The translations under genes and the position numbers were made by a program. This document shows positions 10,200 to 19,610 of a stretch of DNA of 42,260 nucleotides, one piece after another. Below the pieces are notes generated by a model. The model ran no database searches, had not been told where the DNA came from, and saw only the letters and a list, made by a program, of their open reading frames with translations. Numbering within the stretch: position 1 is the first letter of the stretch; each line of letters starts with the position of its first letter. Source of the DNA: Flavobacterium sp. (GTDB lineage Bacteria; Bacteroidota; Bacteroidia; Flavobacteriales; Flavobacteriaceae); contig JADFAM010000027.1 of NCBI GenBank assembly GCA_015665265.1, forward strand, positions 1 to 42,260. The letters run 5' to 3'.

Positions 10200-11478
10200 T
10201 TGGTTTTGGTTTTCTTCTTCTCGTATTCTGTGTATTAGCCTGACTATTGTTGTTTCTTTTTTGATGGTTTGATTTATTACTTTTTTTTGACTTATGACCT
10301 TTTTGGTTATTTTGGGATTGATTGGATACGACACCAGATGAAACTTTTTTTCTTTTTTTATTTCTATTCCTTCTTCTGTTCTTCTTTGGTGTATCAAATC
10401 TTGTAAGGCTGTCTTGGCCAACTACGTTTTCAAAATCTACAGCAACCACTTCCTCAATCTCAGACTCATAATCTTCAAGCGGAATTGAAACTTCATTTTT
10501 ATTATTTAAATCTATGATCTCTTGAACTTGTTCTAAACTTAATTTATACCATTTAGATCTATTTTCTTTGTAAGTATACCAGATTAATTTTTTAAAGATG
10601 TCCATTTTAACAAATTCGGCATCTCCACTTTCTGTTTTTAAAATTTTCTCTTGCTTTGGGAAATCATTTAAGGCATCCAAATAAGTATCTAACTCAAAAT
10701 TTAAACAACACTTTAATTTTCCACATTGACCAGCTAATTTTAATGGATTTAAAGATAATTGCTGATAACGAGCAGCAGATGTTGTTACCTTTCTAAAATC
10801 TGTGAGCCAAGTAGAACAACATAATTCCCTACCACAAGAACCCACTCCTCCCAAACGAGCAGCCTCTTGTCTAGATCCTACTTGCTTCATTTCTACTCTA
10901 ATTGAAAAGGCTCCAGCTAGATCTTTAATTAATTGCCTAAAATCTACTCTAGCCTCTGCAGTATAGTAAAACGTTGCTTTGTTTCCATCTCCTTGAAATT
11001 CAACATCTGATAATTTCATTTTCAAGCCCAATCTTCCTAATATTTCTCTACCTCTTTTTTGGGTTTCTAGCTCACGATTTCTTGCTTTCTCCCATATTTC
11101 AATATCTCTTTGCGAGGCTTTTCTGTAGATTTTTTTTATCTCTTCACTATCAATAGATATTTTTCTTTTTTTCATTTGTACTTTCACTAGTTCTCCTCCT
11201 AACGAGACAACACCAATGTCATGTCCTGGAGAACCCTCAACAGCTACAATATCTCCCATGGAGATTGATAGTTTTTCTGTATTCTTAAAAAAGTGCTTAC
11301 GCCCATTTTTAAAACGTACTTCATAAATATTAAACGGAGTTTCATTTCCTGGCAAAGTCATATTTGACAACCAATCAAAAACAGATAACTTTTCGCAACC
11401 CCCTGAAGTGCAGGCTCCGTTGCTTTTACACCCTCTTGGTTTGCCATCTTCTCCAGTACCACAACTTCCACATGCCAT
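10180..11478 (-). CDS. ricT: PSP1-domain regulatory protein (RicT/YaaT-like)
   Basis: Cys-rich N-terminus, PSP1 core (GGVGSCGRELCCSTWL, AGQCGKLKCCLNFE), basic low-complexity C-terminal tail. Confidence 0.88.
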   Translation of the reverse strand: MACGSCGTGEDGKPRGCKSNGACTSGGCEKLSVFDWLSNMTLPGNETPFNIYEVRFKNGRKHFFKNTEKLSISMGDIVAVEGSPGHDIGVVSLGGELVKVQMKKRKISIDSEEIKKIYRKASQRDIEIWEKARNRELETQKRGREILGRLGLKMKLSDVEFQGDGNKATFYYTAEARVDFRQLIKDLAGAFSIRVEMKQVGSRQEAARLGGVGSCGRELCCSTWLTDFRKVTTSAARYQQLSLNPLKLAGQCGKLKCCLNFELDTYLDALNDFPKQEKILKTESGDAEFVKMDIFKKLIWYTYKENRSKWYKLSLEQVQEIIDLNNKNEVSIPLEDYESEIEEVVAVDFENVVGQDSLTRFDTPKKNRRRNRNKKRKKVSSGVVSNQSQNNQKGHKSKKSNKSNHQKRNNNSQANTQNTRRRKPKPNANTNQ

Positions 11479-11673
11479 AAAGTAATATATATTTTTAAAA
11501 GCCTAGACTTCTTATTGTTTTTACTAATTTTAAGCTAAATAAACTTCACTTAACTTTTTTATCATGATTACACCTAAACTAAAAAGTTGTTAATTGTAAT
11601 GCTTGAATATTTTATTTAACGAGTAAATATACGGAAACTATCACAATGATTTTATTGCAAAAAGTATAAAAAA

Positions 11674-11700
11674 ACCCACCTGAATTCTTTCAAGGCAAAA
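11674..11700 (-). terminator. Possible intrinsic terminator after trhO
   Basis: On -: CCTTGAA-AGAA-TTCAGG (one bulge), then TGGGTTTTTTT. Confidence 0.35.
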
Positions 11701-11708
11701 GACATTTT

Positions 11709-12740
11709 CTAGTTTTTAAACAAGAGCTTTTCTGATCGTCCTTTTTTAAATATTTTGTTACTAGCATGGCTCCCTTTTCGTAGTTTTTTTTGTTCTTCGT
11801 ATGGCAATTGAATAATCTCTTGACATTCTGCTGAACAAGTTGTTTCCATCTTTTCTGAACAATCTTTACACTGAATAAACAATAGATGGCAGGCTTCATT
11901 AGCACAATTAACGTGAACATCACACGGTGAGCCACATTGATGACAATTAGCAACAACATGATCTGAAATTTTTTCTGCTCTTCGGTGATCAAACACAAAA
12001 TTTTTTCCTAAAAATTTATTTTCTAAATGCTCAGATTTTACTTGTCTGGTATACTCAATAATGCCTCCCTCTAATTGAAAAACATTTTTAAATCCCTTGT
12101 GTTTATAATATGCTGAAGCTTTTTCACAACGAATACCACCAGTGCAATACATCAATAAGTTTTTATTTTCTTTATTCTTTTTTAAGTCTTCTTCAATAAT
12201 GTCTAATGAATCTCTGAAGGTATCTACATCTGGAGTTATTGCTCCATCAAAATGGCCAATTTCACTTTCATAATGATTCCTCATATCTACACAAATAGTA
12301 TTGGGATCCTCCAACATTTTGTTAAATTCCTTAGCATTTAAATGAATGCCTTTGTTTGTTACATCAAAAGTGTCATCATTTAGGCCGTCAGCAACAATCT
12401 TGTCTCTAACTTTTATTTTTAATTTTAAAAACGATTTATTATGCTGTTCAATAGCTACGTTTAATCGAATATTATTCAAAAAAGAAATGGTATCTAACTG
12501 ATTTTTTAATTCCAAAAAATTCTCAGAAGGAACAGATATTTGAGCATTGATACCTTCATAGGAAACATAGGTTCTACCCAACACATCCAAAGTCTGCCAT
12601 TCTAAAAATAATTTATCTCTAAATAATTGTGGATTTTCTATCTTATGGTATTGATAGAATGAAATTGTAATGCGGTCTTTTCCAGCCTCATCTATTAATG
12701 CAGCGCGTTCATTAGCGCTTAACTTATTGTACAGTTGCAT
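11709..12740 (-). CDS. trhO: tRNA uridine hydroxylase / rhodanese-related sulfurtransferase
   Basis: Rhodanese loop CTGGIRCEKASAYYKHKGF; Cys-rich C-terminal region of the long TrhO form. Confidence 0.9.
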   Translation of the reverse strand: MQLYNKLSANERAALIDEAGKDRITISFYQYHKIENPQLFRDKLFLEWQTLDVLGRTYVSYEGINAQISVPSENFLELKNQLDTISFLNNIRLNVAIEQHNKSFLKLKIKVRDKIVADGLNDDTFDVTNKGIHLNAKEFNKMLEDPNTICVDMRNHYESEIGHFDGAITPDVDTFRDSLDIIEEDLKKNKENKNLLMYCTGGIRCEKASAYYKHKGFKNVFQLEGGIIEYTRQVKSEHLENKFLGKNFVFDHRRAEKISDHVVANCHQCGSPCDVHVNCANEACHLLFIQCKDCSEKMETTCSAECQEIIQLPYEEQKKLRKGSHASNKIFKKGRSEKLLFKN

Positions 12741-12794
12741 GCTATACCAAATTCGTTAAACAATCTATTTTTGTCTATTACAGACTCTTACCTG

Positions 12795-12802
12795 CAAAAC
12801 TA
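12795..12802 (-). promoter_or_regulatory. -7 box TAGTTTTG (on -) upstream of trhO
   Basis: CAAAACTA on +, about 55 nt upstream of the start codon. Confidence 0.35.
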
Positions 12803-12997
12803 CCACAATTTTTAATAGCACGTTGAAAATTCAACATTTCCTTTGTATTTGAAAAATTTTTAAATTTTATCTATTTCTTACCACTATTAATTGAAGTCTT
12901 CAGGACATTTTTTAGCATCTTTGTAGCTTCATTATTAAAAATCCGTGAATTGGGTCTCGAAATAATCCCATCACGAAAAAAATTAAACTAGTATACT

Positions 12998-13987
12998 ATG
13001 AAAATCGCTTTAGTAGGTGCTACCGGAATGGTAGGAAATGTAATGCTTCAAGTTTTAGCAGAGAGAAACTTTGAGATGACTGAATTAATACCTGTAGCAT
13101 CCGAGAGATCCGTTGGAAAACATATTTCATTCAAAAATAAAGAGTACACTATTGTTAGTTTACAAGATGCCGTAAACAAACAACCAGATATTGCATTATT
13201 TTCTGCTGGTGGCGATACTTCTCTAGAATGGGCTCCTAAATTTGCAGCTGTTGGAACTACAGTTATCGATAATTCTTCTGCTTGGAGAATGGATCCAGAA
13301 AAAAAACTAGTTGTACCAGAAATTAATGGTGATGTTTTATCTAATAAAGATAAGATTATTGCCAACCCAAATTGCTCTACCATTCAATTAGTAATGGCAC
13401 TAGCTCCTTTGCACAAAGAGTATACCATGAAACGAGTTGTTATTTCAACATACCAGTCTGTTTCTGGAACTGGAGTAAAAGCAGTGCAACAATTAGAAAA
13501 TGAGGAAGCAGGAATTGAAGGTGAAATGGTATATCCTCATCCCATTGGAAGAAATGCATTACCACATTGTGATGTTTTTCTTGAAAATGGCTACACAAAA
13601 GAGGAAATGAAATTAGTAAAAGAACCTAAGAAAATCTTAGGAGATGATAGATTTTCTATAACAGCAACAGCCGTAAGAATTCCAACAGCAGGGGGGCATT
13701 CAGAAGCTGTAAATATTCAATTTGAACATGATTTTGAGATTGAAAAAGTTCGAAAATTATTATGTGATTCTCCTGGAGTCATCGTCCAAGATAACGTGAA
13801 AGAAAACATCTATCCTATGCCAATTACTGCTCATCAAAAAGATGAAGTTTTTGTGGGAAGAATTCGAAGAGACGAATCTCAAGAAAACTCCTTAAATTTG
13901 TGGATCGTTTCTGACAACCTTAGAAAAGGAGCAGCTACAAATGCTGTGCAAATAGCAGAATATTTAGTAGAAAAAAAAATTATATAA
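12998..13987 (+). CDS. asd: Aspartate-semialdehyde dehydrogenase
   Basis: GATGMVGNVML Rossmann motif, NPNCSTIQLV active site, RIPTAGGHSEAVN. Confidence 0.96.
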   Translation: MKIALVGATGMVGNVMLQVLAERNFEMTELIPVASERSVGKHISFKNKEYTIVSLQDAVNKQPDIALFSAGGDTSLEWAPKFAAVGTTVIDNSSAWRMDPEKKLVVPEINGDVLSNKDKIIANPNCSTIQLVMALAPLHKEYTMKRVVISTYQSVSGTGVKAVQQLENEEAGIEGEMVYPHPIGRNALPHCDVFLENGYTKEEMKLVKEPKKILGDDRFSITATAVRIPTAGGHSEAVNIQFEHDFEIEKVRKLLCDSPGVIVQDNVKENIYPMPITAHQKDEVFVGRIRRDESQENSLNLWIVSDNLRKGAATNAVQIAEYLVEKKII

Positions 13988-13991
13988 ATTC

Positions 13992-15038
13992 ATGAGTACA
14001 TTTCATAAATTATCTATCAAAAATTACATTCAAGAAACCGCAAATGCGGTTTCTCTTGTTTTTGATATTCCTGAAAATTTAAAAACTAATTTTTCTTTTA
14101 AAGCAGGCCAATATCTTACACTAAAAACCATGATTAATGGAAATGAAATACGTAGAGCCTATTCAATTTGCTCTACTCCTCATAGTGGAGATTTAAAAGT
14201 AGCTATAAAAACTGTTGAAAATGGTATTTTTTCTACTCATGCAACCTCAAAATTGAAAGTTGGTGATATTTTAGAGGTTCACGAACCTGAGGGAAAGTTT
14301 GTTTTAGAATCTTCAAAGAGTAACAACTACATTGGCATAGCTGCTGGTAGTGGTATTACTCCTGTTTTATCTATGATTAAAACTGTATTAGAAAAGGAGC
14401 CTTCATCATCTTTTACACTAGTATACGGTAATAAATCATCTGAAGAAACTATGTTTAAATCTGAATTAGATGAACTATCTGGGTCTTATGGTAGCCGATT
14501 TAATTTACATTATATTTTCAGTAGACATAGAGAAGAGGGATCTTTATTTGGTCGAATTGATAAAGGGCATACAAATTATTATATAAAAAATATCTATAAA
14601 AATTGGTCATTTAAAACTGCTTTTTTATGTGGCCCAGAAGAAATGATTAATACCGTTTCTAACACATTAATAGAGAATGGCTACAAAGAGTCTCAGATAC
14701 TATTTGAATTGTTTACAGCTACAGTTAATGAAGAAAGTGTTTCTGAGATTAAAGACGGTTTTTCTGAAGTAAGCGTGTTGCTTGATGATGAAGAAATTTG
14801 TTTTACCATGAAGCAAACAGACGACATTTTAGCAGCAGCATTAAGAAATAATATAGACGCCCCGTATTCATGTCAAGGTGGAGTTTGCTCAAGTTGTTTA
14901 GGCAAAGTTACAGAAGGAAATGCTGTTATGGTTAAAAACAGTATCCTTACAGATCAAGAGGTAAATGAAGGGTTTATATTAACCTGCCAAGCGCACCCCA
15001 CAACTCCAAAAATTTCAATTGACTATGATGATGTTTAA
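13992..15038 (+). CDS. Ferredoxin--NADP reductase with C-terminal 2Fe-2S domain (PaaE-like)
   Basis: FNR motifs RRAYSICSTP and GIAAGSGITPVLSM; C-terminal CQGGVCSSC...C cluster motif. Confidence 0.88.
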   Translation: MSTFHKLSIKNYIQETANAVSLVFDIPENLKTNFSFKAGQYLTLKTMINGNEIRRAYSICSTPHSGDLKVAIKTVENGIFSTHATSKLKVGDILEVHEPEGKFVLESSKSNNYIGIAAGSGITPVLSMIKTVLEKEPSSSFTLVYGNKSSEETMFKSELDELSGSYGSRFNLHYIFSRHREEGSLFGRIDKGHTNYYIKNIYKNWSFKTAFLCGPEEMINTVSNTLIENGYKESQILFELFTATVNEESVSEIKDGFSEVSVLLDDEEICFTMKQTDDILAAALRNNIDAPYSCQGGVCSSCLGKVTEGNAVMVKNSILTDQEVNEGFILTCQAHPTTPKISIDYDDV

Positions 15039-15045
15039 AAAAAAG

Positions 15046-15053
15046 TATCTTTA
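15046..15053 (+). promoter_or_regulatory. -7-like box TATCTTTA, 4 nt before the LysE ATG
   Basis: One mismatch to TAnnTTTG; spacing same as at holB and 37839. Confidence 0.3.
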
Positions 15054-15057
15054 GCAA

Positions 15058-15732
15058 ATGGATATTTATCATGTAAAAAATGCAATATTATTTGGGTTCT
15101 TTCTTTCCTTTATGATTGGACCCGTGTTTTTCATGTTAATTCAAACAAGTATTTTAAAAGGAGCAAGAGCAGCAATCGCATTTAATTTAGGTGTTATTTT
15201 AGGAGATGTAGCATTTATTGTAATTGCCTATTTTGGAAGTAGACATTTACTAGAAAGGATTAAAGATGACCCCAGGTTGTTTTTCATTGGAGGTCTAATT
15301 TTAATTGTCTATGGAACAATTACCTATTTAGACAAATCTGAGAAAAAAGAACTTCAAGAATCTTTAAATTTATCTACTAATATCAACTATTTCAAGCTAA
15401 TTTTAAAAGGGTTTTTTCTAAACTTTATCAATATTGGAGTTCTGGCGCTATGGCTTGGCTTAATTGTAGTTATTGGACCAGCACTAGATATGAATCCCAC
15501 ATCAATTTTTTATTATTTTACAATAATTATCACTAGTTATTTTATAACTGACCTAGGTAAAATTATTTTAGCAAAACAGTTAAAAAATAAAATGACTCCT
15601 TTGGTGGTTTATCGATTAAAAAGAATAATGGGAGTATTGCTAATTGTATTTGGAGTTGGACTTATGTTGAAGGGTTTTCTTCCAAAAGACAATAAAATCA
15701 ACACATTATTAGAACAAGTTGATAAGAAATAA
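15058..15732 (+). CDS. LysE family translocator
   Basis: N-terminal FGFFLSFMIGPVFFMLIQTSILKGARAAIAFNLGVILGD; six-TM profile. Confidence 0.85.
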   Translation: MDIYHVKNAILFGFFLSFMIGPVFFMLIQTSILKGARAAIAFNLGVILGDVAFIVIAYFGSRHLLERIKDDPRLFFIGGLILIVYGTITYLDKSEKKELQESLNLSTNINYFKLILKGFFLNFINIGVLALWLGLIVVIGPALDMNPTSIFYYFTIIITSYFITDLGKIILAKQLKNKMTPLVVYRLKRIMGVLLIVFGVGLMLKGFLPKDNKINTLLEQVDKK

Positions 15733-15755
15733 AAAGTGATGATTTATCACTTTTT
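15731..15755. terminator. Bidirectional intrinsic terminator between convergent LysE and M1 peptidase genes
   Basis: Perfect 10-bp stem AAAAAGTGAT/ATCACTTTTT, loop GATTT. Confidence 0.75.
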
Positions 15756-15763
15756 ATTTCTTG

Positions 15764-17569
15764 TTAATTTCTTTTATTATCAGCTGGATAGATATCAGCC
15801 ATTAATTTAGACGGATCTATTTCTACAGAACTAACCTCTTTAGTCACGTCAAATTTATAGACAGGGTGTGTCCAAGACCAATCTTTTAAAATTGTTGCTC
15901 TTGTTGGCTTATTGCCTCTCATCATTTGTAAAGGAATATTAAAATCTTCTGAAGAGCCATCTTTATAAGTTACTCTAACATCTATAGGCATTGGCATTTT
16001 ACCATGCCTTTGTAAAATAATTTTTTTATTCCCAAAACCTCGAACACTGTAATCAATTGTATGAGTGGTTTGTGTCCATTCATTTAGATACCAGTCCAAA
16101 TGAATTCCAGAAACTTTCTCCATAGATCTTTTAATATCATTTGGTGTTGGGTGTTTAAAACTAAAATCATTAAAGTATTTTTTAAGTCCTTTCTCAACAT
16201 TCTCTTTCCCTATGATATACTCTAATTGAGATAAAAACATACTCCCCATACTATAACTAGCGGTGCTATAAGAAGAATTTAAATGGTATCTGTCTGCATG
16301 GGTAGTCAGTGACTCCTCTTTTCTGTAAGAAATCATTTTAAAATACCTATTGTAAGACCCTAAATGAGGATTTTCTAACTGTTTGTCTAAAATTTTATTA
16401 CTTGCAATATTAGAGATGTAGGAGGTAAACCCCTCATCCATCCAAGGATGCTTACTTTCATTACTCGCTAACAGAAACTGAAACCAAGTATGAGCCATTT
16501 CGTGCGATGTAACTCCAAACAAACTATTGAAACTTCTTTTACCAGTAATTAACGTTGACATTGCGTACTCCATGCCTCCGTCACCTCCTTGTATTACAGA
16601 GTATTGTTTGTAAGGATACTGACCAACACTTTTACTGAAAAAACTCATTAACTGAGCTGTTTTTGGTTGTAAATCTTTCCAATTTTTTAAATACTTTTCA
16701 TCTAAGTTTTTTTTATAAAAAAAATGTAAATCAATCCCATTGGCTGTTTTTAGAATGTCATGATTGTAATCTGGATCTGCGGCCCACATAAAATCATGAA
16801 CATTTGGTGCTTTAAAATGCCAACTTAATTTTTCACCTTTTGATTTTTTTAATTTTTTTGATTTGTCTTCATACCCATGACCGATTTCTTGGGGATTTTG
16901 TAAATATCCAGTTCCACCTATGGTGTAATTTTTATCGATATGAATAGTCACATCAAAATCTCCCCAAACACCATGAAACTCTCTTGCTATATAAGGAGGT
17001 GTATGCCAGCCCTCAAAATCGTACTCTGCCATTTTGGGATACCATTGTGCCATGGATAGTGCTACACCCTCTTTATTGGTTTGGCCAGTTCTTCTTATTT
17101 GTTTGGGAACCTGAGCATTAAATATCATTTTTAATGTTGAACTCTCTCCTGGATTTATGGGTTTATCAAGTGTTACCTCTAAGATGGTTCCAACTATTTG
17201 GAAAGTTACATTTTTACCATCTTGAGTTAAAGAATTAACCTTTATGAAACCTATTTCTTCTGGCTTAAGTTTACTAATTCTATCTCTTACTCTTCTATCT
17301 GGGTCTTGAATGTTTCTAGAACGAACATCCATCTGTGAATTTGGCTGAAAAGCATTAAAATATAAATGATAAAAAACTCGAGTTAGTTTATCTGGTGAAT
17401 TATTTGTGTAAACTAATTGCTGTGTCCCTTTATATTGAAAATTTGTAACATCAACATCTATATTCATCTTGTAATCTACATGTTGTTGCCAATAATTTGA
17501 TTTTGAATCTTGTTGACTGTAAGAGTTCATGCAAATAAATAACGTAAGTATTATAATTATTTTTTTCAT
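15764..17569 (-). CDS. M1 family metallopeptidase
   Basis: HEMAHTWF...DEGFTSYI zinc-binding motif; signal peptide. Confidence 0.93.
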   Translation of the reverse strand: MKKIIIILTLFICMNSYSQQDSKSNYWQQHVDYKMNIDVDVTNFQYKGTQQLVYTNNSPDKLTRVFYHLYFNAFQPNSQMDVRSRNIQDPDRRVRDRISKLKPEEIGFIKVNSLTQDGKNVTFQIVGTILEVTLDKPINPGESSTLKMIFNAQVPKQIRRTGQTNKEGVALSMAQWYPKMAEYDFEGWHTPPYIAREFHGVWGDFDVTIHIDKNYTIGGTGYLQNPQEIGHGYEDKSKKLKKSKGEKLSWHFKAPNVHDFMWAADPDYNHDILKTANGIDLHFFYKKNLDEKYLKNWKDLQPKTAQLMSFFSKSVGQYPYKQYSVIQGGDGGMEYAMSTLITGKRSFNSLFGVTSHEMAHTWFQFLLASNESKHPWMDEGFTSYISNIASNKILDKQLENPHLGSYNRYFKMISYRKEESLTTHADRYHLNSSYSTASYSMGSMFLSQLEYIIGKENVEKGLKKYFNDFSFKHPTPNDIKRSMEKVSGIHLDWYLNEWTQTTHTIDYSVRGFGNKKIILQRHGKMPMPIDVRVTYKDGSSEDFNIPLQMMRGNKPTRATILKDWSWTHPVYKFDVTKEVSSVEIDPSKLMADIYPADNKRN

Positions 17570-17580
17570 GGGTAAATTAT

Positions 17581-18435
17581 TTAATTAAATATATCTTTAA
17601 ATTGATGAGTTGATTTTAATCTAACACCTTTATTTGTATGGTGAACTGTACAAATCTCTGTGTAAGCATCATGTTCTAAAAACAAAAAGTATTCATTGTC
17701 TGCAGCTATGTTTAAGAAGTGTTCTTTCTCTTTAATTGTTAATAAGGGTCTTGTGTCATAACTCATTACGTAGGGTAGAGGTATGTGGCCAATTGTAGGA
17801 AGTAAATCTGCCATGAAAACAAGTGTTTTCCCTTGATAAATAATTTTTGGCAACATTTGTTTTTCTGTATGACCATCCATTTTTAAAATTTCAAATCCTA
17901 ATTCTTTAAGTGGATTTTCTGACACAAAATTCAATTGTCCACTTTCTTGAATTGGAAAAATATTTTCTTTTAAAAATGAAGCTTTTTCTCTTGGGTTTGG
18001 GTTAACGGCCCAGTCCCAATGTTCGTTGTTGCTCCAAAAACGTGCATTTTTAAAAGCTGGCTCAAAACCTGTTTTATCTTTGTTCCATTGAATAGCTCCT
18101 CCGCAATGATCAAAATGTAAGTGCGTTAAAAAAACGTCTGTAATGTCATTTCTGTGAAAACCATACTTGGCAAGAGAGAGATCTAATGAATGATCCCCAA
18201 ATTGATAGTAGTATCCGAAAAATTTAGCTGATTGCTTATTCCCCATACCTGTATCAATTAAAATGAGTCTTTTACCATCTTCAATCAATAAAGATCGCAT
18301 GCCCATATCTATCATGTTATTCGAATCTGCTGGATTAGTTTTTTGCCAAATAGTCTTAGGCACTACTCCAAACATGGCTCCTCCGTCTAACTTGAAGTTT
18401 CCTGTTTGTATAGGATAAATTTTCATTGAAAACAA
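17581..18435 (-). CDS. MBL-fold metallohydrolase
   Basis: THLHFDHCGG motif and downstream His/Asp ligands (DGHTEKQ, FLEHDAYTE). Confidence 0.9.
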   Translation of the reverse strand: MFSMKIYPIQTGNFKLDGGAMFGVVPKTIWQKTNPADSNNMIDMGMRSLLIEDGKRLILIDTGMGNKQSAKFFGYYYQFGDHSLDLSLAKYGFHRNDITDVFLTHLHFDHCGGAIQWNKDKTGFEPAFKNARFWSNNEHWDWAVNPNPREKASFLKENIFPIQESGQLNFVSENPLKELGFEILKMDGHTEKQMLPKIIYQGKTLVFMADLLPTIGHIPLPYVMSYDTRPLLTIKEKEHFLNIAADNEYFLFLEHDAYTEICTVHHTNKGVRLKSTHQFKDIFN

Positions 18436-18493
18436 AGATGCAGAAAAAACATCAATGTTGTGTTAAGAAATATCTTAAAAAAACTTGTGTCAT

Positions 18494-18522
18494 AAAAAAA
18501 GGCAACACTTCTTAGTGCTGCC
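18494..18522 (-). terminator. Intrinsic terminator between tRNA-Cys and the MBL gene
   Basis: GGCAGCACT/AGTGTTGCC stem with a G-U pair on - (A-C mismatch on +), then T7. Confidence 0.7.
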
Positions 18523-18566
18523 TTTGTATAATTACATAAAATTCCCCCAAATTTTATTGCTATAAA
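18494..18566 (-). ncRNA. Candidate small RNA or 5'-leader attenuator (G5-loop hairpin + terminator)
   Basis: On -: perfect 8-bp stem ATAAAATT/AATTTTAT (18557-18550 with 18543-18536) with loop TGGGGG, then a terminator hairpin and T7. The 5' end is inferred from a near-consensus TTAATTTG (18580-18573). Confidence 0.35.
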
Positions 18567-18680
18567 TTACATCAAATTAACGATTTATTTGAGTTTACAC
18601 ATCTCAATATTCGCTAATAGGTTATATTTTATAGTTAATTGGTTTGATTAAATCGGTGAAAGGATTTGTTTTATAAAAAA

Positions 18681-18710
18681 ATAAGCATTGTTTTACAATG
18701 CTTATTTTTT
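18681..18710 (-). terminator. Intrinsic terminator downstream of tRNA-Cys
   Basis: ATAAGCATTG/CAATGCTTAT 10-bp stem with flanking A/T tracts. Confidence 0.75.
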
Positions 18711-18711
18711 G

Positions 18712-18782
18712 AGGTGTCGAGCGGATTCGAACCGCTGTAGATGGTGTTGCAGACCACTGCCTAGCCACTCGGCCACGACACC
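18712..18782 (-). tRNA. tRNA-Cys (GCA)
   Basis: Acceptor stem GGTGTCG/CGACACC, discriminator T (U73), anticodon loop CTGCAAC with GCA, T-loop GGTTCGAATCC. Confidence 0.96.
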
Positions 18783-18794
18783 CTTTAAAGATTG

Positions 18795-18824
18795 CAAATT
18801 TACATCAATTATCTAGTATTCCAA
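18795..18824 (-). promoter_or_regulatory. tRNA-Cys promoter: TTG-N19-TAAATTTG on -
   Basis: CAAATTTA at 18795-18802, CAA at 18822-18824 on +; 12 nt before the tRNA 5' end. Confidence 0.6.
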
Positions 18825-18836
18825 GCTTTTTTGAAC

Positions 18837-19193
18837 TTAACGTTCTTTTGAAAGAATTATCGCAACTTCTTGAACATTTCCTCCAATTGGTGGATTTAAT
18901 TTAGCAACACTTACTGTTGCACTAGTTATCATTTCTAATTCTAAAAAAAATCGATCTAAAATTCTCCTAGCAACTTCTTCAAGCAGCTTAGATCTAATAC
19001 TCATTTCCTCTTGTACGACGTAATTTAAATGTACATAATCTACGGTATCATTTAAATTGTCAGTTACCGAAGACTTATCTAAATTGGCACTAACCTGAAC
19101 ATCTACACGATACCAAGAACCAATTTTAGCTTCTTCCTCCAAACACCCATGATTTGCATATAATTTAATATTGTTTACTTGTATCTTTCCCAT
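18837..19193 (-). CDS. folB: Dihydroneopterin aldolase
   Basis: IKLYANHGCLEEEAKIG...DTVDYVHL; KLNPPIGGNVQEVAI. Confidence 0.92.
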   Translation of the reverse strand: MGKIQVNNIKLYANHGCLEEEAKIGSWYRVDVQVSANLDKSSVTDNLNDTVDYVHLNYVVQEEMSIRSKLLEEVARRILDRFFLELEMITSATVSVAKLNPPIGGNVQEVAIILSKER

Positions 19194-19196
19194 AAA

Positions 19197-19592
19197 CTAT
19201 AATTTCTCCCACATTTTTTGAGAATTCAATCTAAATGAACCTAAATAATTGAAGTTACATTGGTCGGGTTGAATTATAGATAAAAAAGACTCTTCATTTT
19301 TATCATTATATAGATAATACACTTCTCCGATAATGGGCTCAAAGTTAAATTTTGCATTGTACACTAAATCGTTATACTCAAACTGCTCCATCATTGCTTC
19401 ATATTCCTTTTTTAGCTCATCAAACTTACTTTTAAATTGTTTGTTTACTCTATCTACACCGTCATTTCTCCATGTTGCTGTGTTCAGTGGCTTTATTACT
19501 GGAGAACTTGCGCTCGTAGCATAAGGTATCACAGCTGCATTGTATTGCTGTGTATCTTCATCAAAAACTACTAAATCTGGTTTCTTTGCCAT
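19197..19592 (-). CDS. DUF2452 family protein
   Basis: Resembles the DUF2452 family (VIPYATSASSPVIKPLNTATWR...GEVYYLY). Confidence 0.65.
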   Translation of the reverse strand: MAKKPDLVVFDEDTQQYNAAVIPYATSASSPVIKPLNTATWRNDGVDRVNKQFKSKFDELKKEYEAMMEQFEYNDLVYNAKFNFEPIIGEVYYLYNDKNEESFLSIIQPDQCNFNYLGSFRLNSQKMWEKL

Positions 19593-19610
19593 TAAAACTA
19601 TTTAAGATTT

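Noticed and set aside
10200-10421. N-terminal 74-aa extension of GldH given by the ORF track
   Set aside because: It translates the ricT tail in another frame; the lipoprotein signal begins at the internal Met at 10199.
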